A DNA stretch of 64,000 nt, from contig OZ244154.1 of NCBI GenBank assembly GCA_965216335.1, forward strand, positions 1,860,001 through 1,924,000. Direction: 5' to 3'. Position 1 is the stretch's first letter. Each line of letters starts with the position of its first letter. This DNA is from JAHEJE01 sp965216335 (GTDB lineage Bacteria; Pseudomonadota; Alphaproteobacteria; Rhizobiales; Aestuariivirgaceae). Of this stretch, positions 9,459 through 17,686 are shown piece after piece. The translations under genes and the position numbers were made by a program. Under the pieces are notes generated by a model. That model was given only the letters and a program-made list of their open reading frames with translations, searched no databases and had not been told where the DNA came from.

Positions 9459-9716
9459 ATGGCCGACGACACAAGCGCCAGCCCGCCGGTTGATGACACT
9501 ATCGATGTCCGCGGCATGCTATGTCCGTTGCCCGTCCTGAAGGCGAAGAAGAAACTTAAATCAATGAAAGAAAACCAAATTTTGAAAGTCATCGCCACCG
9601 ACCTCGCGGCTGCTATCGACTTCCCACATTTTTGCAACGAAGCCGGCCACGATCTGCTCAGCACCATGCAGAGTGACGAAGAATTGATCTTCATCATTCG
9701 AAAAAATCATGCCTAG
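9459..9716 (+). CDS. TusA-like sulfur carrier protein
   Basis: Small cytoplasmic sulfurtransferase-type protein, 85 residues, of the TusA/SirA family. The family signature appears as DVRGMLCPLPVLKAKKKL, with the persulfide-carrying cysteine in the CPxP motif at about residue 27. TusA proteins hand sulfur to tRNA thiolation, molybdenum-cofactor sulfuration and related routes. The ATG at 9459 is the last start before the fold; longer in-frame starts would add unrelated residues antisense to the formate dehydrogenase leader. The middle of the gene is richer in A and T and in lysine codons (AAA, AAG) than its neighbours. Being divergent from a formate dehydrogenase, whose FdhD-dependent maturation needs sulfur transfer, a link is plausible but is inference only. 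Confidence 0.9.
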   Translation: MADDTSASPPVDDTIDVRGMLCPLPVLKAKKKLKSMKENQILKVIATDLAAAIDFPHFCNEAGHDLLSTMQSDEELIFIIRKNHA

Positions 9717-9736
9717 TGCACGCACCTCATGTGCAA

Positions 9737-10096
9737 TCAGCCATTTCGGCCCAGGAGCGCTGCCAGCCGCGCCTGTTCCCCGGCCCCGAAGCCCACAATA
9801 ATCTCACCGTCCACGTCGATCACCGGCCGCTTCATCACCGCAGGATGGGCGGTAATCAGCGCCACGGCCGCCTGATCGCTCTCCACCATCCTGTCAGCCT
9901 CACCGAGCGCCCGCCAGGTCGCACTCTTGCGGTTAAGCGCCACCTGCCAGCCCGCCGCGGCTACGACCCGCTCGACATCTACCCGCGCCATCTCTGCACC
10001 ACGCACGTCGACGAACTCGACATCCTGCCCGACCGCCTTCAGCCATTTCAGCGCCTTGCGGCAACTGTCGCAATTCTTCAGTCCGTAAAGTTTCAT
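9737..10096 (-). CDS. Spx/ArsC-family (thioredoxin-fold) protein
   Basis: A 119-residue protein of the arsenate reductase-like Spx/YffB family (COG1393). It opens with MKLYGLKNCDSCRKALKWL: a beta strand then a CxxC pair, as in Spx rather than the single cysteine of classical ArsC. The family's closing region (MKRPVIDVDGEIIVGFG) follows. In Proteobacteria these YffB-type proteins are of poorly known function; YffB has been linked to glutathione-dependent thiol reduction. The ATG at 10096 is chosen; a GTG at 10105 would overlap the stop of the CobW gene as GTGA and is a real alternative. It is the last gene of a run dacA-type gene, cobW-type gene, this gene. Confidence 0.82.
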   Translation of the reverse strand: MKLYGLKNCDSCRKALKWLKAVGQDVEFVDVRGAEMARVDVERVVAAAGWQVALNRKSATWRALGEADRMVESDQAAVALITAHPAVMKRPVIDVDGEIIVGFGAGEQARLAALLGRNG

Positions 10097-10101
10097 GAGC
10101 C

Positions 10102-11259
10102 TCACCCGTCGCCGCGACGCAAAGACAGTGTGTCGTCGCGGAACGCATCCGCGCCACCACGCACCGGATCGGTGAATGCTTGAAACAGCTTGTCCAACTC
10201 TTCGCGATCGATGTCGCGGGTGATGAACACCAGCCGCGAGCGACGGTCACCGTCCGGCCAGCCATCAAGTCGCGCCGGCGGGTGGAAGATATGCTGCACA
10301 CCGTGGATCACCATCGGCCGTTCTTCGTCATCGTCCAGCTTCACGATCCCCTTGACCCTGAGCAGATTGGGCCCGTGGTAGCTCTTGAGCAACTCAAGGA
10401 ACAGCTCGAACCCCCACAGGCTGATCGCCTTGTCGTTGGCAATCGCAAACGAGCGAATGTGCTCGTCATGCCGGTTGACGTCATGATGATGATGGCCGTC
10501 GTGCTTGTGCCCGGAAGACTTGCGCCGCCGCTTGCCGCGCGCCGCCCGCTCCGGCACCTCATAAGCCTCCGCCGCCAGCCAGCGCGCCACGTCCGGCGCC
10601 TTGCTCTCGGGATCATAGAGCCCGCAGTTGAACAACCGCTCCGGCGACACGTCCCGCTGCACCTCCAGAAGCCGCGCCGCCGGATTGAGCTTACGCAGCC
10701 GACCGACAATCGCAAAGAGCTGGTTCTCCCCCGGCACCCCCACCAGAAGGTCCGCCTTGGTCAGCACGATCCGGTCGGCTACTGCCACCTGCTTGACCGC
10801 CTCCGGTTGGGCATCAAGCGTTGCCGGGCCGTTATAGGCGTCGACAACCGTGATCACCCCCTCCAGCCGGTAACGCTGCAGCAGGTAAGGATGGTTCATG
10901 ATCGTGTGCAGCACCGGCGCCGGATCGGCCAGCCCGGTGGTTTCGATTACCACCCGGTCGAACGCCTTGATCTCGCCTGTATCGCGCCGTTCGATCAGCC
11001 GGATCAGCGTATCGACCAGATCGCCGCGAATTGTGCAGCACAAACAGCCCGAGGCCATCTCGAACACATCATCGTCCGCCGCCTCGACCAACAGGTGATC
11101 GAGCCCGACCTCGCCAAATTCATTGATGATGACGGCTGTATTGGCCATGCCGGAATCTTGCAGCAACCTGTTCAGCAAGGTTGTCTTGCCGGCCCCGAGA
11201 AACCCGGTCAGCACCGAAACCGGCACCGGCGCGCCTGCCGGCAGCTCACTCTGCGCCAT
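10102..11259 (-). CDS. CobW/COG0523-family GTPase, metal chaperone type
   Basis: G3E-family P-loop GTPase, 385 residues. Walker A GFLGAGKT is at residues 19-26, the metal-binding CxCC motif (CLCC) at 72-75, and the NEFGEVG segment at 46-52. A histidine-rich loop (HKHDGHHHHDVNRHDEH) near 248-265 joins the GTPase domain to the CobW C-terminal domain, which is the usual layout for zinc or cobalt insertion chaperones. The start was set at 11259 by a good ribosome-binding site (GGGAGA, about 7 bases upstream); a longer frame would add 21 unrelated residues. Which metal or client it serves is not shown by neighbours; no Zur-type operator was recognised upstream. Confidence 0.9.
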   Translation of the reverse strand: MAQSELPAGAPVPVSVLTGFLGAGKTTLLNRLLQDSGMANTAVIINEFGEVGLDHLLVEAADDDVFEMASGCLCCTIRGDLVDTLIRLIERRDTGEIKAFDRVVIETTGLADPAPVLHTIMNHPYLLQRYRLEGVITVVDAYNGPATLDAQPEAVKQVAVADRIVLTKADLLVGVPGENQLFAIVGRLRKLNPAARLLEVQRDVSPERLFNCGLYDPESKAPDVARWLAAEAYEVPERAARGKRRRKSSGHKHDGHHHHDVNRHDEHIRSFAIANDKAISLWGFELFLELLKSYHGPNLLRVKGIVKLDDDEERPMVIHGVQHIFHPPARLDGWPDGDRRSRLVFITRDIDREELDKLFQAFTDPVRGGADAFRDDTLSLRRGDG

Positions 11260-11343
11260 GACCGTTCTCCCTGGCACCCGGCCCACAGCCGGGCTCTGCC
11301 TCGTGCGGGCAATTTGGCGCAAGCCGCATCACCGCGCAACCGC

Positions 11344-12621
11344 TCACTGTTTCTTCTTCTTCTTCCGGCGCCGCTTCTTTTTCCGGCGCTTCTTCTTGCG
11401 CTTGGCCTTTTTGGCCGCCAGCCGCTGCTTGCGTTTGACCTCCTCTGCCTCGGCCTGTTTCGCCATCTCGGCAAATCCATCCGGCTGCATCACGTCGCAT
11501 GTCCGCCCACGGTTCTTCAGATGCGCACACAGCTCCTCGACATTTGGCTGCAGCATGCCCCACAAGGTCGCCACATAGGTCTTGGTGAACGGTACCCGCA
11601 CAACCCCGGCATTGCCCTGTCCGATCAGTTTGCGGGTCAAGATGATCTCGGCATTGAGCATCGCATCGGCTATGCTGAGGTTCTTGTAACTTCCGAGCGT
11701 AACGCCCCAGCCGCCCATGTCAGCCGGCTTGATCAGCCTCACGCCGAGTTTGGTGCAGACGTTCTTGCGCATGTTCTGCGGTTCGCCGTCGATGTTGGCG
11801 ATCTGCGCCACCCGTCCGCCCTCGCCAAGGTAGCTTTCACCGTTCTTGGCGAACCCGGCTTCGAGCAGCAGCTCGGCCACTTCGGTGCGCGCCGGCGCGC
11901 TCTTGCGGCCCAGGATGACCGCAATCAGCTGCCGGCCTTGGCGGGTCGCACTGGCCACCAGGTTGAAGCCGGAAGCGCAGATGAAGCCGGTCTTCATGCC
12001 ATCGGCGCCGTCCATGCGGCCGATCAGCCTGTTGCGGTTGCGCAGCTTCTTCTTGCCGACCTTGACAAAGGGCTGCGATAGGAAGTTGCGGTATTGCGGA
12101 AACTCATGCACCAGCGCAGCCGCCAGCAGCCCCATGTCGCGCGCCGTGGTGATCTGATCCTTGTGGTGCAGGCCATGCGGATTGACGAAATGGGTCGCGG
12201 TCATGCCGAGACGCCGGTTCGCAGCGTTCATGATCTCCACGAACTTTTCAACCTTCCCCGCCACTGCCTCGGCAATGGCCACCGCGATGTCGTTGCCCGA
12301 TCGCACCATCAGATAGCTGAGCGCAAAGTCGAGCTTGATCTTGGTGCCCGGTTTGACGCCCAGCTTGCTCGGCGGTTCCTGAGAGGCCCGCTTGGACACA
12401 ACAATGTCCTGATCGAGCTTGAGGGTTCCGGCCTTGAGCGCATGGAATGTCACATAGGCCGTCATCAGCTTTGTCAGCGATGCCGGATGCCAGGCCTCGC
12501 CTGCCTCCTGCGCCAGCAGCACATCTCCCGAGCGTGCGTCGAACACCAGGCTCGGCGCTGCGACAGCCGGTTTGAGCGCCACCAACGCCAGCAGCGAAAA
12601 GATGAAAGCCAGAAATCTCAT
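11344..12621 (-). CDS. D-alanyl-D-alanine carboxypeptidase (S11 family) with polybasic C-terminal tail
   Basis: Periplasmic penicillin-binding protein that trims the terminal D-alanine from peptidoglycan stem peptides, 425 residues. A signal peptide covers about residues 1-21. The three catalytic motifs are all present: SLTK at 48-51, SGN at 108-110, KTG at 210-212. After the catalytic domain a region at about 320-385 (WGVTLGSYKNLSIADAM) looks like a SPOR-type domain that could bind denuded glycan. The last 30 residues are extreme: 24 are lysine or arginine, encoded by an almost pure purine tract. Such a tail could bind teichoic-like, nucleic acid or lipid A phosphates; its function is not known to me. 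Start set by the signal peptide. Confidence 0.9.
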   Translation of the reverse strand: MRFLAFIFSLLALVALKPAVAAPSLVFDARSGDVLLAQEAGEAWHPASLTKLMTAYVTFHALKAGTLKLDQDIVVSKRASQEPPSKLGVKPGTKIKLDFALSYLMVRSGNDIAVAIAEAVAGKVEKFVEIMNAANRRLGMTATHFVNPHGLHHKDQITTARDMGLLAAALVHEFPQYRNFLSQPFVKVGKKKLRNRNRLIGRMDGADGMKTGFICASGFNLVASATRQGRQLIAVILGRKSAPARTEVAELLLEAGFAKNGESYLGEGGRVAQIANIDGEPQNMRKNVCTKLGVRLIKPADMGGWGVTLGSYKNLSIADAMLNAEIILTRKLIGQGNAGVVRVPFTKTYVATLWGMLQPNVEELCAHLKNRGRTCDVMQPDGFAEMAKQAEAEEVKRKQRLAAKKAKRKKKRRKKKRRRKKKKKQ

Positions 12622-12788
12622 GAGAGATGAAACGTGCTTCTTCCGTGTCGCCAAGTCGAACCTCACCAACCCGGCCCGATAACAAGACCGCTGGACGCCC
12701 ACCTCTTCACCAGCACCCGTCCTACCATCCAAGGCGGTGGTGGATCAATGGCGGGCGATGACATTTACGTTAATGTGATGTCGCGAAC

Positions 12789-13292
12789 TCAGCGCCCGAG
12801 ATGGGCGAACGCCGCAACGAGTTGCTCGTAGACCTGGCGTTTGAACGGTACGATCAGTTCCGGCAGTTCGTTGAGGTCGGCCCAGCGCCAGTCTTTGAAC
12901 TCCGCCTTGTGGCCGATGCCGGAAATGTCGATCTCGCTTTCGTCTCCGGTGAACCGCATGGCGAACCAGCGCTGCTTCTGGCCCCGGTAGCGGCCCTTCC
13001 AGGACACGCCCAGCAGATGCGGCGGCAGGTCATAGTAGAACCAGTCCGGTGCTTCCTCGATGATCTCGGCCGACGTGACGCCGGTTTCCTCGGTCAGCTC
13101 ACGCATCGCCGCATCACTCAGATCCTCGCCTTCGTCGACACCGCCCTGCGGCATCTGCCACCACATGCCGATGCCCGACGCCTCGGCATCCTTGGGCTTT
13201 TGAATGCGATGGCCGATCCACACCTTGCCGTCGGCGTTGAACAGCAGGACACCGACGCAGGGCCGGTATGGCAGGTCTTCGTGTTTTACCAA
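12789..13292 (-). CDS. rppH: RNA pyrophosphohydrolase (Nudix)
   Basis: Removes pyrophosphate from 5'-triphosphorylated mRNA and so primes decay, or hydrolyses dinucleoside polyphosphates. The conserved opening LPYRPCVGVLLFN and the complete Nudix box (G-x5-E-x7-REUxEExGU, here GGVDEGEDLSDAAMRELTEE... at residues 50-72) are visible. Total length from the chosen start is 167 residues, normal for the family. There is no ATG before the conserved region. I chose the TTG at 13292, preceded by GGGAAGAG, because it gives the usual short N-terminus and avoids overlap with the upstream gene; a GTG at 13346 would overlap that gene by 29 bases and is possible. It follows the polysaccharide deacetylase gene, an order common in Hyphomicrobiales. 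Confidence 0.85.
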   Translation of the reverse strand: MVKHEDLPYRPCVGVLLFNADGKVWIGHRIQKPKDAEASGIGMWWQMPQGGVDEGEDLSDAAMRELTEETGVTSAEIIEEAPDWFYYDLPPHLLGVSWKGRYRGQKQRWFAMRFTGDESEIDISGIGHKAEFKDWRWADLNELPELIVPFKRQVYEQLVAAFAHLGR

Positions 13293-13317
13293 CGGTCTCT
13301 TCCCAGTATTACGTATG

Positions 13318-14499
13318 TCAGCCGGCACGGCCGCGATAGGCGGCACTGGCCGGAACCAGTGTTATATTCCGGGCCGACAGATCGCGCAGCCATGAATCGA
13401 GGGCATCGATGGTGACCGCAAGACCGGTGCCGGTGCCGATCGCAACACCGTCGCGGGCCGCCTGGACCTCCAGCCGCGCCAGAGCCGCGCTGATGCCGTT
13501 GTAGTTCGGTTCGCTGTCAATCACTTCAACCGCGGTGCGTACCGGCAGCCCGATCACCTGGCCCAGCGCCGGCGCCATCGAGCGCCCGGACGACCCGTCG
13601 TCGAGATAGACCAGGCCGCGCTTCTTGAACTCACGCAACACCGGCGCGAAGCTCTCGCCGTCCGACGAGAATCTCGCACCCAGATAGTTCATCACACCGG
13701 TGTAGCCGGCAAACCGGCTCATGTGCCATTTCAGATCGTCGAGCGTCTTGGCCGGCGCCGCACCGGTCAGCAGCGTGCGCGGCCCGGGATCGACAGACGG
13801 ATAGCCGAACGGTTCCATCGGCAGTTGCAGGATGACTTCATGCCCGGCCCGGCGGGCCTTGTTGATTTTGCGCTGCAGCCCCTTGCCATAGGGCGCAAAG
13901 GCCAGGGAGATCTCACCGGGCAACTCTTCGATCGCCTTCTGCGTCAGTTTGGCATTGATACCCATGCCGCCGAGCACGATCGCCACCTTCGGGATGTTTG
14001 AATTGAGCACTGCCCGGCTGGTCTTGGCGGCATACACCAGCCACGGCTTCTTGCCTGCCTTCGACACCCGCGGCAAGACTCCGTGCGGCCCGCGTTCGCT
14101 CACCGACTTGATCGGCGCCGCCGCCAGCCTCTGCCGGCGCGGCTGCACCACGGCAGCTGAACGCTGTGGTTCATCCCCGGACAGATCGAGATCGATGACC
14201 TCGTTGGAAGGATCGTAGGGAACCTCTTCGACCGCAACGTCTTCCCGTTGCGGTTCCGGCTCGGGCTCAGGCGCTTTCTGCACCGAGGCGGTAATGGTCG
14301 GGTCGACCTTTTGCACCTTGACCATCGCCAGCGGCTCGTTGCGCACCACCGGCTCATGCCGAACGGCCCAAACTCCGGCGGCAACGAAAGCGCCGATCGT
14401 CAGCACGGTGGCCGACATCAGCGCCGACGGTTTCAGCGCCGCAAGCCGTTCGCGCCAGCCGCGGCGTTTCAAGGGTTGCCTGAAATCGTCAGGTTGCAT
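13318..14499 (-). CDS. Divergent polysaccharide deacetylase family protein (YibQ type)
   Basis: 393-residue envelope protein with one membrane segment near residues 26-48, a proline/glutamate-rich linker to about residue 150, and a C-terminal divergent polysaccharide deacetylase domain (PF04748). Within this, PKVAIVLGGMGIN, MEPFGYPSVDPG, MNYLGARF, and LVYLDDGSSG are characteristic. The NodB metal triad of classical deacetylases is not conserved in this family and the activity is unproven. The start at 14499 (MQPDDFRQPL) was chosen because it places the membrane anchor near the N-terminus; the longer frame adds 55 residues of intergenic origin. It lies upstream of rppH. Confidence 0.88.
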   Translation of the reverse strand: MQPDDFRQPLKRRGWRERLAALKPSALMSATVLTIGAFVAAGVWAVRHEPVVRNEPLAMVKVQKVDPTITASVQKAPEPEPEPQREDVAVEEVPYDPSNEVIDLDLSGDEPQRSAAVVQPRRQRLAAAPIKSVSERGPHGVLPRVSKAGKKPWLVYAAKTSRAVLNSNIPKVAIVLGGMGINAKLTQKAIEELPGEISLAFAPYGKGLQRKINKARRAGHEVILQLPMEPFGYPSVDPGPRTLLTGAAPAKTLDDLKWHMSRFAGYTGVMNYLGARFSSDGESFAPVLREFKKRGLVYLDDGSSGRSMAPALGQVIGLPVRTAVEVIDSEPNYNGISAALARLEVQAARDGVAIGTGTGLAVTIDALDSWLRDLSARNITLVPASAAYRGRAG

Positions 14500-14826
14500 G
14501 TCCAAGGTGGTTTGCCCGACCCAGCCAAAGTGATTCGCCGTCCGCATTATAGCCGCAGCGCACATCAAGAGAATCGCTGTCTTCAACCAACCATTGGCAT
14601 GAAAAACGGGCGGCGCCGAAAATGGCAACCGCCCGGTGAAGTTCGTGCTTCGCAGATCACACAAGGGGATGTGTGATTTGCATTAGGCGCTCAACGGTGC
14701 CGAAAAGCAAACACTACTGCGAACTGTACTGATCGAATTCTTGCACCGATCTCGGACCCGGCGGGGGGTCGGATTCACACTTCGGTAACCGGCCACCGAC
14801 ATGTCGCTGCGGCATCGTGTCGGACG
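14500..14826. other. 327-base gap without a gene, holding two hairpins
   Basis: This gap lies between the polysaccharide deacetylase start and the SleB-like stop, both on the minus strand. It contains the terminator at 14602-14635 and a separate perfect 8-bp hairpin ATCACACA/TGTGTGAT at 14656-14677 (6-nt loop). The remaining sequence shows no open frame with a ribosome-binding site on either strand. The part below 14600 should carry the promoter of the deacetylase-rppH pair. Confidence 0.6.
14602..14635 (-). terminator. Rho-independent terminator after the SleB-like gene
   Basis: Stem CGGGCGG (14607-14613) and CCGCCCG (14629-14635) with a 15-nt loop. On the minus strand it is followed by TTTTT (14602-14606). 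It sits about 190 bases beyond the SleB-like stop. Confidence 0.7.
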
Positions 14827-15684
14827 CTACGACCAGACGCGGCGGGAAATGTAAAAAATGTGGCGGCCGACCTGCTCGGCGCGCAGCAGCTTGCGCGCCC
14901 AGCGCGGTGACACATAGTCGGCATGATAGTGGGTCGCGCGCCGCAAGACTTCCGGAAGCCTGTTGAGCGGATTGAGCCGGCGCGGTATGGCCCGGCAACT
15001 GTTGCCGCACTTCAGGCGCTGCGCCAGCTGCACGGCGGACCGCCAGGCCCGGACATGGCGAGGATCCTCGACGCGCCCATCACAGGCGAACGAGAACTGG
15101 CAGCGGTTGCGCCAATGGGCATTCTGGAACACCACCCGGCAGATCGAGTTGGGATATTTGCGGCTTTGCACCCGGTTCAGGATGACCTGAGCCACCGCAA
15201 TCTGACCCAGCGCGTCCTCGCTGCGTGCTTCATAGTAGATGGCCAGCGCCATGCAGCCGGTCTGGCGCGGCAGGCCGTCGCGGGCGAACAGATGCGGCCG
15301 AACCTCCGGCATCAGCGTTTTGGCACTCTGCAGCCTGTGATCGGGCGTTGCATTGAACCTCGCCGGCACATGAGCGGGCGCTCCGGCCAGTTCCACGACA
15401 GACGGCAGCCGGTAGGCCGGCGAGCGCAGCACGGCGACGGCAAGCTGGCGGTGACGGGCCGGCGCTGCAACATTGCGCACAAGGCGGCCGCTGATCCGAG
15501 GGCTGATAAAGTGGGTTGTCGAAGAGCGCACACGCTTCAGGTCGCGCCGTTCGAGCAGCGCAGGCGGCGTTGCCAACACGGCATGCTCCGCCCCCGGCGC
15601 AATCCGCGCCTCAGCAATTCCAAATACTGAAAACACCACAGTTACAGCTGCTACAGCAGCTGCAGCCCAGCGCCCCGCGCGCAT
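14827..15684 (-). CDS. SleB-like cell wall hydrolase
   Basis: Secreted or periplasmic peptidoglycan hydrolase with a C-terminal Hydrolase_2 (SleB) domain, 285 residues. A signal sequence covers about residues 1-27. The domain begins near residue 145 with CMALAIYYEARSEDALGQIAVAQVILNR, where the glutamate in YYEAR is the likely catalytic acid, and continues through YPNSICRVVFQ and CQFSFACDG. The ATG at 15684 is preceded by GGGAG at good spacing; a GTG five codons upstream is less likely. The region between signal and catalytic domain is rich in arginine, proline and alanine and is probably unstructured. Such proteins are widespread in Hyphomicrobiales although these do not sporulate. Confidence 0.88.
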   Translation of the reverse strand: MRAGRWAAAAVAAVTVVFSVFGIAEARIAPGAEHAVLATPPALLERRDLKRVRSSTTHFISPRISGRLVRNVAAPARHRQLAVAVLRSPAYRLPSVVELAGAPAHVPARFNATPDHRLQSAKTLMPEVRPHLFARDGLPRQTGCMALAIYYEARSEDALGQIAVAQVILNRVQSRKYPNSICRVVFQNAHWRNRCQFSFACDGRVEDPRHVRAWRSAVQLAQRLKCGNSCRAIPRRLNPLNRLPEVLRRATHYHADYVSPRWARKLLRAEQVGRHIFYISRRVWS

Positions 15685-15797
15685 GCTCTGCTCCCGCACT
15701 CACAATTCTTCTGCGGGAGTAAGCATATGAAATACAGATGGTTTTTCGGTTCAAGCTTATCCGAGAACTTTACCGATCCGGTTTACCAGCCACTAAC

Positions 15798-17423
15798 CTA
15801 GCCGGCCGCCATTTCGCGCAACTTGAACTTCTGGATCTTACCGGTGGATGTCTTCGGCAGCTCTGTGAACACCACATGGCGCGGGCATTTGAAATGGGCC
15901 AGATTTTCGCGGCAGAACGCGATCACATCCGGCTCCGACAGCGTTTCGCCCGGCTTCACCTCGATGAATGCACAGGGCGTTTCGCCCCACTTGTCGTCTG
16001 GCTTGGCGACCACGGCCGCGGCCTGAACGGCCGGGTGCTTGTAGAGGGTATCCTCAACCTCGATCGACGAAATGTTCTCGCCGCCCGAGATGATGATGTC
16101 CTTGGAACGGTCCTTGAGCTGGATGTAGCCGTCAGCGTGCATCACCCCGAGATCGCCGGTGTGGAACCACCCGCCGCCGAAAGCCTCTGCAGATGCTGCC
16201 GGGTTCTTCAAATAGCCCTTCATGACGATGTTGCCCTGGACCATCACCTCGCCGATGGTCTCGCCATCACGCGGCACCGGCTGCATGGTTTCCGGATCGA
16301 TGACATCGAGCGCCTCGAGCGCGGCATATCGCACACCCTGGCGTGCTTTCTTTGCCGCACGCTCCGGCGAGGCCAGCGCATCCCAATCGGCATTCCAGTC
16401 GTTGACCACCGCCGGACCGTAGGTTTCGGTCAGGCCGTACAGGTGGGTGACGTTGAACCCGGCCTCGACCATCGCCGCCAGCACCGCTTCCGGCGGCGGC
16501 GCCGCGGCGGTGAAAAACTCCACCTCGTGCTCGAGTGGACGCTTGTCCGCGTCCGGCGCGTTCAGGATCGTCGACATGACGATCGGCGCGCCGCACAGGT
16601 GGGTCACCTTGTGCTCGGCCAGCGCCGCCCAAATCGCATCGGGCCTGACCCAGCGCAGACACACATGGGTGCCGCCGATCACCGACATGGTCCAGGGAAA
16701 GCACCAGCCGTTGCAGTGAAACATCGGCAATGTCCACAGATAGACCGGATGCTTCTTCATCGATGCAGTGATGACATTGCCCTGGGCAAGCAGGTAGGCA
16801 CCGCGGTGATGGTAGACCACGCCCTTGGGGTTGCCGGTGGTACCAGAGGTGTAGTTGAGCGAGATCGACTGCCATTCGTCGTCCGGCGGCGCCCAGACGA
16901 ATTCGGGATCGCCACCTGCGATGAAGTCCTCGTACTCGGTGTCGCCGAGCCGTTCGCCTGCGACCTCGAACTGGGGGTCATCATAGTCGATGACCAGCGG
17001 CTTTACGGTCTTGGTCAGCGTCAGCGCTTCCTTGACCGTGGCGGAAAACTCTTTGTCGGTGATCAGCACCTTGGCCTCGGCATGGTCGAGCGAAAAGGCG
17101 ATGATCTGGGCATCGAGCCGGGTGTTGAGCGTGTTCAGCACCCCGCCGGTCATCGGCACGCCGTAATGGCATTCCAGCATCGCCGGGGTGTTGGCCAGCA
17201 TCACCGAAACCGTGTCGCCCTTGGCGATGCCGTGTGCCGCCAGCACGCTGGCCAGCTTGCGTGACCGGGCATAGAACTCGGCATAGCTGAAACGCCGGTT
17301 GCCGTGGATGATCGCCGTGTGGTCGGGATAGACGGCAGCCGAACGGGCCAGGAAGCTGATCGGCGTCAGCGGCTGGTAGTTCGCCGGGTTCTTGTCGAGA
17401 TCGGTTTCGTATGCATTGGCCAT
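15798..17423 (-). CDS. Acyl-CoA synthetase (AMP-forming, FadD/DmdB-like)
   Basis: ANL-superfamily ligase that activates a carboxylic acid to its CoA thioester through an acyl-adenylate, 541 residues. Motifs: P-loop YTSGTTGNPKGVVYHHRG near 180, GLTETYGP near 310, GWFHTGDLG near 410, DRSKDIIISGGENISS near 430, and the catalytic lysine region KTSTGKIQKFKLRE at the C-terminus. The N-terminus (residues 1-40) matches medium-chain and methylmercaptopropionate-CoA ligases of Alphaproteobacteria; the exact acid is not decidable. Start ATG at 17423 follows a GAGGAG at slightly long spacing. The gene is divergent from prpE with about 260 bases between, hinting at shared control of short-acid activation. 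Confidence 0.92.
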   Translation of the reverse strand: MANAYETDLDKNPANYQPLTPISFLARSAAVYPDHTAIIHGNRRFSYAEFYARSRKLASVLAAHGIAKGDTVSVMLANTPAMLECHYGVPMTGGVLNTLNTRLDAQIIAFSLDHAEAKVLITDKEFSATVKEALTLTKTVKPLVIDYDDPQFEVAGERLGDTEYEDFIAGGDPEFVWAPPDDEWQSISLNYTSGTTGNPKGVVYHHRGAYLLAQGNVITASMKKHPVYLWTLPMFHCNGWCFPWTMSVIGGTHVCLRWVRPDAIWAALAEHKVTHLCGAPIVMSTILNAPDADKRPLEHEVEFFTAAAPPPEAVLAAMVEAGFNVTHLYGLTETYGPAVVNDWNADWDALASPERAAKKARQGVRYAALEALDVIDPETMQPVPRDGETIGEVMVQGNIVMKGYLKNPAASAEAFGGGWFHTGDLGVMHADGYIQLKDRSKDIIISGGENISSIEVEDTLYKHPAVQAAAVVAKPDDKWGETPCAFIEVKPGETLSEPDVIAFCRENLAHFKCPRHVVFTELPKTSTGKIQKFKLREMAAG

Positions 17424-17686
17424 GGCGCCCGCACTCTCCTCACATTCCATTGCACATGCTGCGCCGCACCAAAGCAAATATGGTGCGGCAATGCAATGCT
17501 GCCTTCGAAGCGGAAGGGTTCAATCGTCCGACCGGCCAGTTCAGTGCGACCTTTCCGCCCGATTACACGCGAAATCGGCGCATCGACCGGCAGGCTAGTG
17601 CCATAGTCTTAGGCTTGGGGTCTTGCGCTGCGGCATGGATTCCTGAAAATTGACCGAAGGGCCGTCTTGCAGGGGAGATCCAATAA

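Noticed and set aside
10180..12081. 633-codon + strand open frame across the CobW and carboxypeptidase genes
   Set aside because: Antisense to two genes with intact catalytic motifs; the composition is typical of a GC-rich shadow frame.
15738..17264. 508-codon + strand open frame
   Set aside because: Shadow of the acyl-CoA synthetase; His/Arg/Gly-rich with no domain.
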